Assembly: GCA_937872165.1 (NCBI GenBank)
Contig: CALMOR010000169.1
Location: 1 to 6,616, forward strand
Direction: 5' to 3'
Source of the DNA: an uncultured Burkholderiales bacterium
Lineage (GTDB): Bacteria > Pseudomonadota > Gammaproteobacteria > Burkholderiales > Burkholderiaceae_D
DNA length: 6,616 nt
The notes below the pieces were generated by a model. That model did not search any database and had not been told where the DNA came from. It saw only the letters and a list, made by a program, of their open reading frames with translations. Below are positions 6,049 to 6,616 of this stretch, in pieces; position 1 is the stretch's first letter; every line of letters begins with the position of its first letter. The position numbers were made by a program, and so were the translations under genes.

Positions 6049-6388
6049 TCACGCGAGAGCCGCCATCGACGCCACCGTCTTCGCGCAACTCGGACGGATG
6101 ACCGGCCCCGAGTTCGCGAAGGAGCTCGCGCAGACCTTCGCGGAGGAAGCGCCGGGCATGCTGGCCGACCTGCGCGAAGCGATGCGGAACGGCGAGGCCG
6201 AACGCTACCGGCGTGCGGCGCACTCGCTCAAGTCGAACAGCCAGACCTTCGGCGCGACGAAGCTCGCGGCGATGGCGCGGATGGTGGAGCTCGGCGGCAT
6301 CGACGCGTCGGACCGGTCGACGATCGACGCGCTCGAAGCCGAGTACGCGCGTGCGGCCGCGGCCCTGAAGGCGCTGTGCGATGGCTGA
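6041..6388 (+). CDS. Free-standing HPt (histidine phosphotransfer) protein
   Basis: This 115-residue protein is a single HPt domain of normal length. The N-terminal helix IDATVFAQL is followed by GPEFAKELAQTFAEEAPGML and the active-site helix AAHSLKSNSQTFGA, with phospho-accepting His 61 (bases 6221-6223). The C-terminal helices are Ala/Glu-rich. HPt proteins pass phosphate between receiver aspartates, so this protein probably takes phosphate from a receiver of the upstream hybrid kinase and passes it to the receiver encoded next. The start is TTG 6041: the frame has a stop at 6008-6010 and no ATG or GTG before the conserved first helix, while GAGGA at 6028-6032 lies 8 bases upstream. ATG 6098 would cut the first helix. 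It overlaps the preceding stop by 8 bases and the next gene by 8 bases, which suggests translational coupling. It is cytoplasmic, with no signal or membrane segment. Confidence 0.92.
   Translation: MPDHARAAIDATVFAQLGRMTGPEFAKELAQTFAEEAPGMLADLREAMRNGEAERYRRAAHSLKSNSQTFGATKLAAMARMVELGGIDASDRSTIDALEAEYARAAAALKALCDG
6367..6371 (+). promoter_or_regulatory. Shine-Dalgarno GAAGG for the receiver gene
   Basis: GAAGG lies 9 bases before ATG 6381, inside the end of the HPt gene. It supports the overlapping start and coupled translation. Confidence 0.6.
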
Positions 6389-6616
6389 GAGCGGCTGCCG
6401 CCTGCTGGTCGTCGACGACAACAAGGTCAACCGGCTGCTGCTGTCGCGCAGCCTCGAGCTGCAGGGTCACCGCGTCTTCGCGGCGGAGAACGGACGCGTC
6501 GCGCTCGCGAGGCTGCGCGAGGACGCCTTCGACCTGATGCTGCTCGACATGGAGATGCCCGAGATGGACGGCTTCGCGGTGCTCGAGCATCTGGCGGCCG
6601 ACCTCAGGCTGCGCGA
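6381..6616 (+). CDS. Response regulator receiver domain protein, 3' end outside window
   Basis: Seventy-eight complete codons are visible from ATG 6381, reading MAESGCRLLVVDDNKVNR and on to the window edge. This is the first two-thirds of a receiver domain: acidic pair Asp 12-13, Asn 14, helix 1 VNRLLLSRSLELQG, the phosphorylated Asp 56 (bases 6546-6548) in LLDMEMPEMDGF, and the start of helix 3. The start is supported by GAAGG at 6367-6371, 9 bases upstream, and the gene overlaps the HPt stop by 8 bases. It would be the terminal phosphate acceptor of the relay. The output domain lies beyond the window. From memory, receivers of this style (VVDDNKVNR, EMPEMDGF) often precede a class III adenylate/guanylate cyclase or a PP2C/SpoIIE phosphatase; that is a guess about this one, and a single-domain receiver is also possible. 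Confidence 0.93.
   Translation, partial: MAESGCRLLVVDDNKVNRLLLSRSLELQGHRVFAAENGRVALARLREDAFDLMLLDMEMPEMDGFAVLEHLAADLRLR

Noticed and set aside
4902..6101. Plus-strand open frame of 399 codons overlapping the kinase fragment and HPt
   Set aside because: Arg/His-rich shadow with no domain; the overlapping frames hold the HATPase, receiver and HPt motifs.
6098..6388. HPt gene starting at ATG 6098
   Set aside because: It would remove the conserved first helix (IDATVFAQL), and the TTG at 6041 has a well-placed GAGGA.

Overview
The window is a compact, all-plus-strand signalling locus from a high-GC bacterium. Third codon positions are mostly G or C, and the domain style (GAF pile plus HisKA/HATPase/REC/REC, and a 7TMR-DISM kinase) fits a proteobacterium, possibly a betaproteobacterium of the Burkholderiales. 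That placement rests on general resemblance only. There is no RNA gene, insertion sequence, CRISPR array or terminator-like hairpin that I can see, and no gene-free stretch longer than about 25 bases.

Layout. (1) Bases 2-3901 hold the 3' part of a very large hybrid sensor histidine kinase. At least five GAF domains (the first cut by the window edge) are followed by HisKA, HATPase_c and two receiver domains. (2) Bases about 3907-6048 hold a second, membrane-bound hybrid kinase that is broken. It has a signal peptide, a periplasmic 7TMR-DISM sensor domain and a seven-helix membrane domain, then a frame change near 4763. At 5100 the membrane domain runs straight into the tail of HisKA, so the phospho-accepting histidine segment is missing; HATPase_c and one receiver follow. 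(3) Bases 6041-6388 encode a free-standing HPt phosphotransfer protein. (4) Bases 6381-6616 encode the start of a receiver-domain protein whose output domain lies beyond the window.

How they fit together. Spacing is tight: a 5-base gap before a probable ATG at 3907, then overlaps of 8 bases at both later junctions, so the genes look like one transcript with coupled translation. Together they encode the parts of a His-Asp-His-Asp phosphorelay: the GAF kinase (His 804, Asp 1089, Asp 1227 in window numbering), the HPt protein (His 61) and the final receiver (Asp 56). Neither kinase has its own HPt domain, which the separate HPt gene would supply. The second kinase is a paralogue of the first in its HATPase and last receiver. 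It looks like a decaying copy, or a pseudokinase whose receiver could still dock on the HPt; the sequence alone cannot separate decay from sequencing or assembly error.

I found no clearly new system. The points most worth checking are the loss of the HisKA histidine in the second kinase, its one or two frame changes, and the identity of the output domain downstream.
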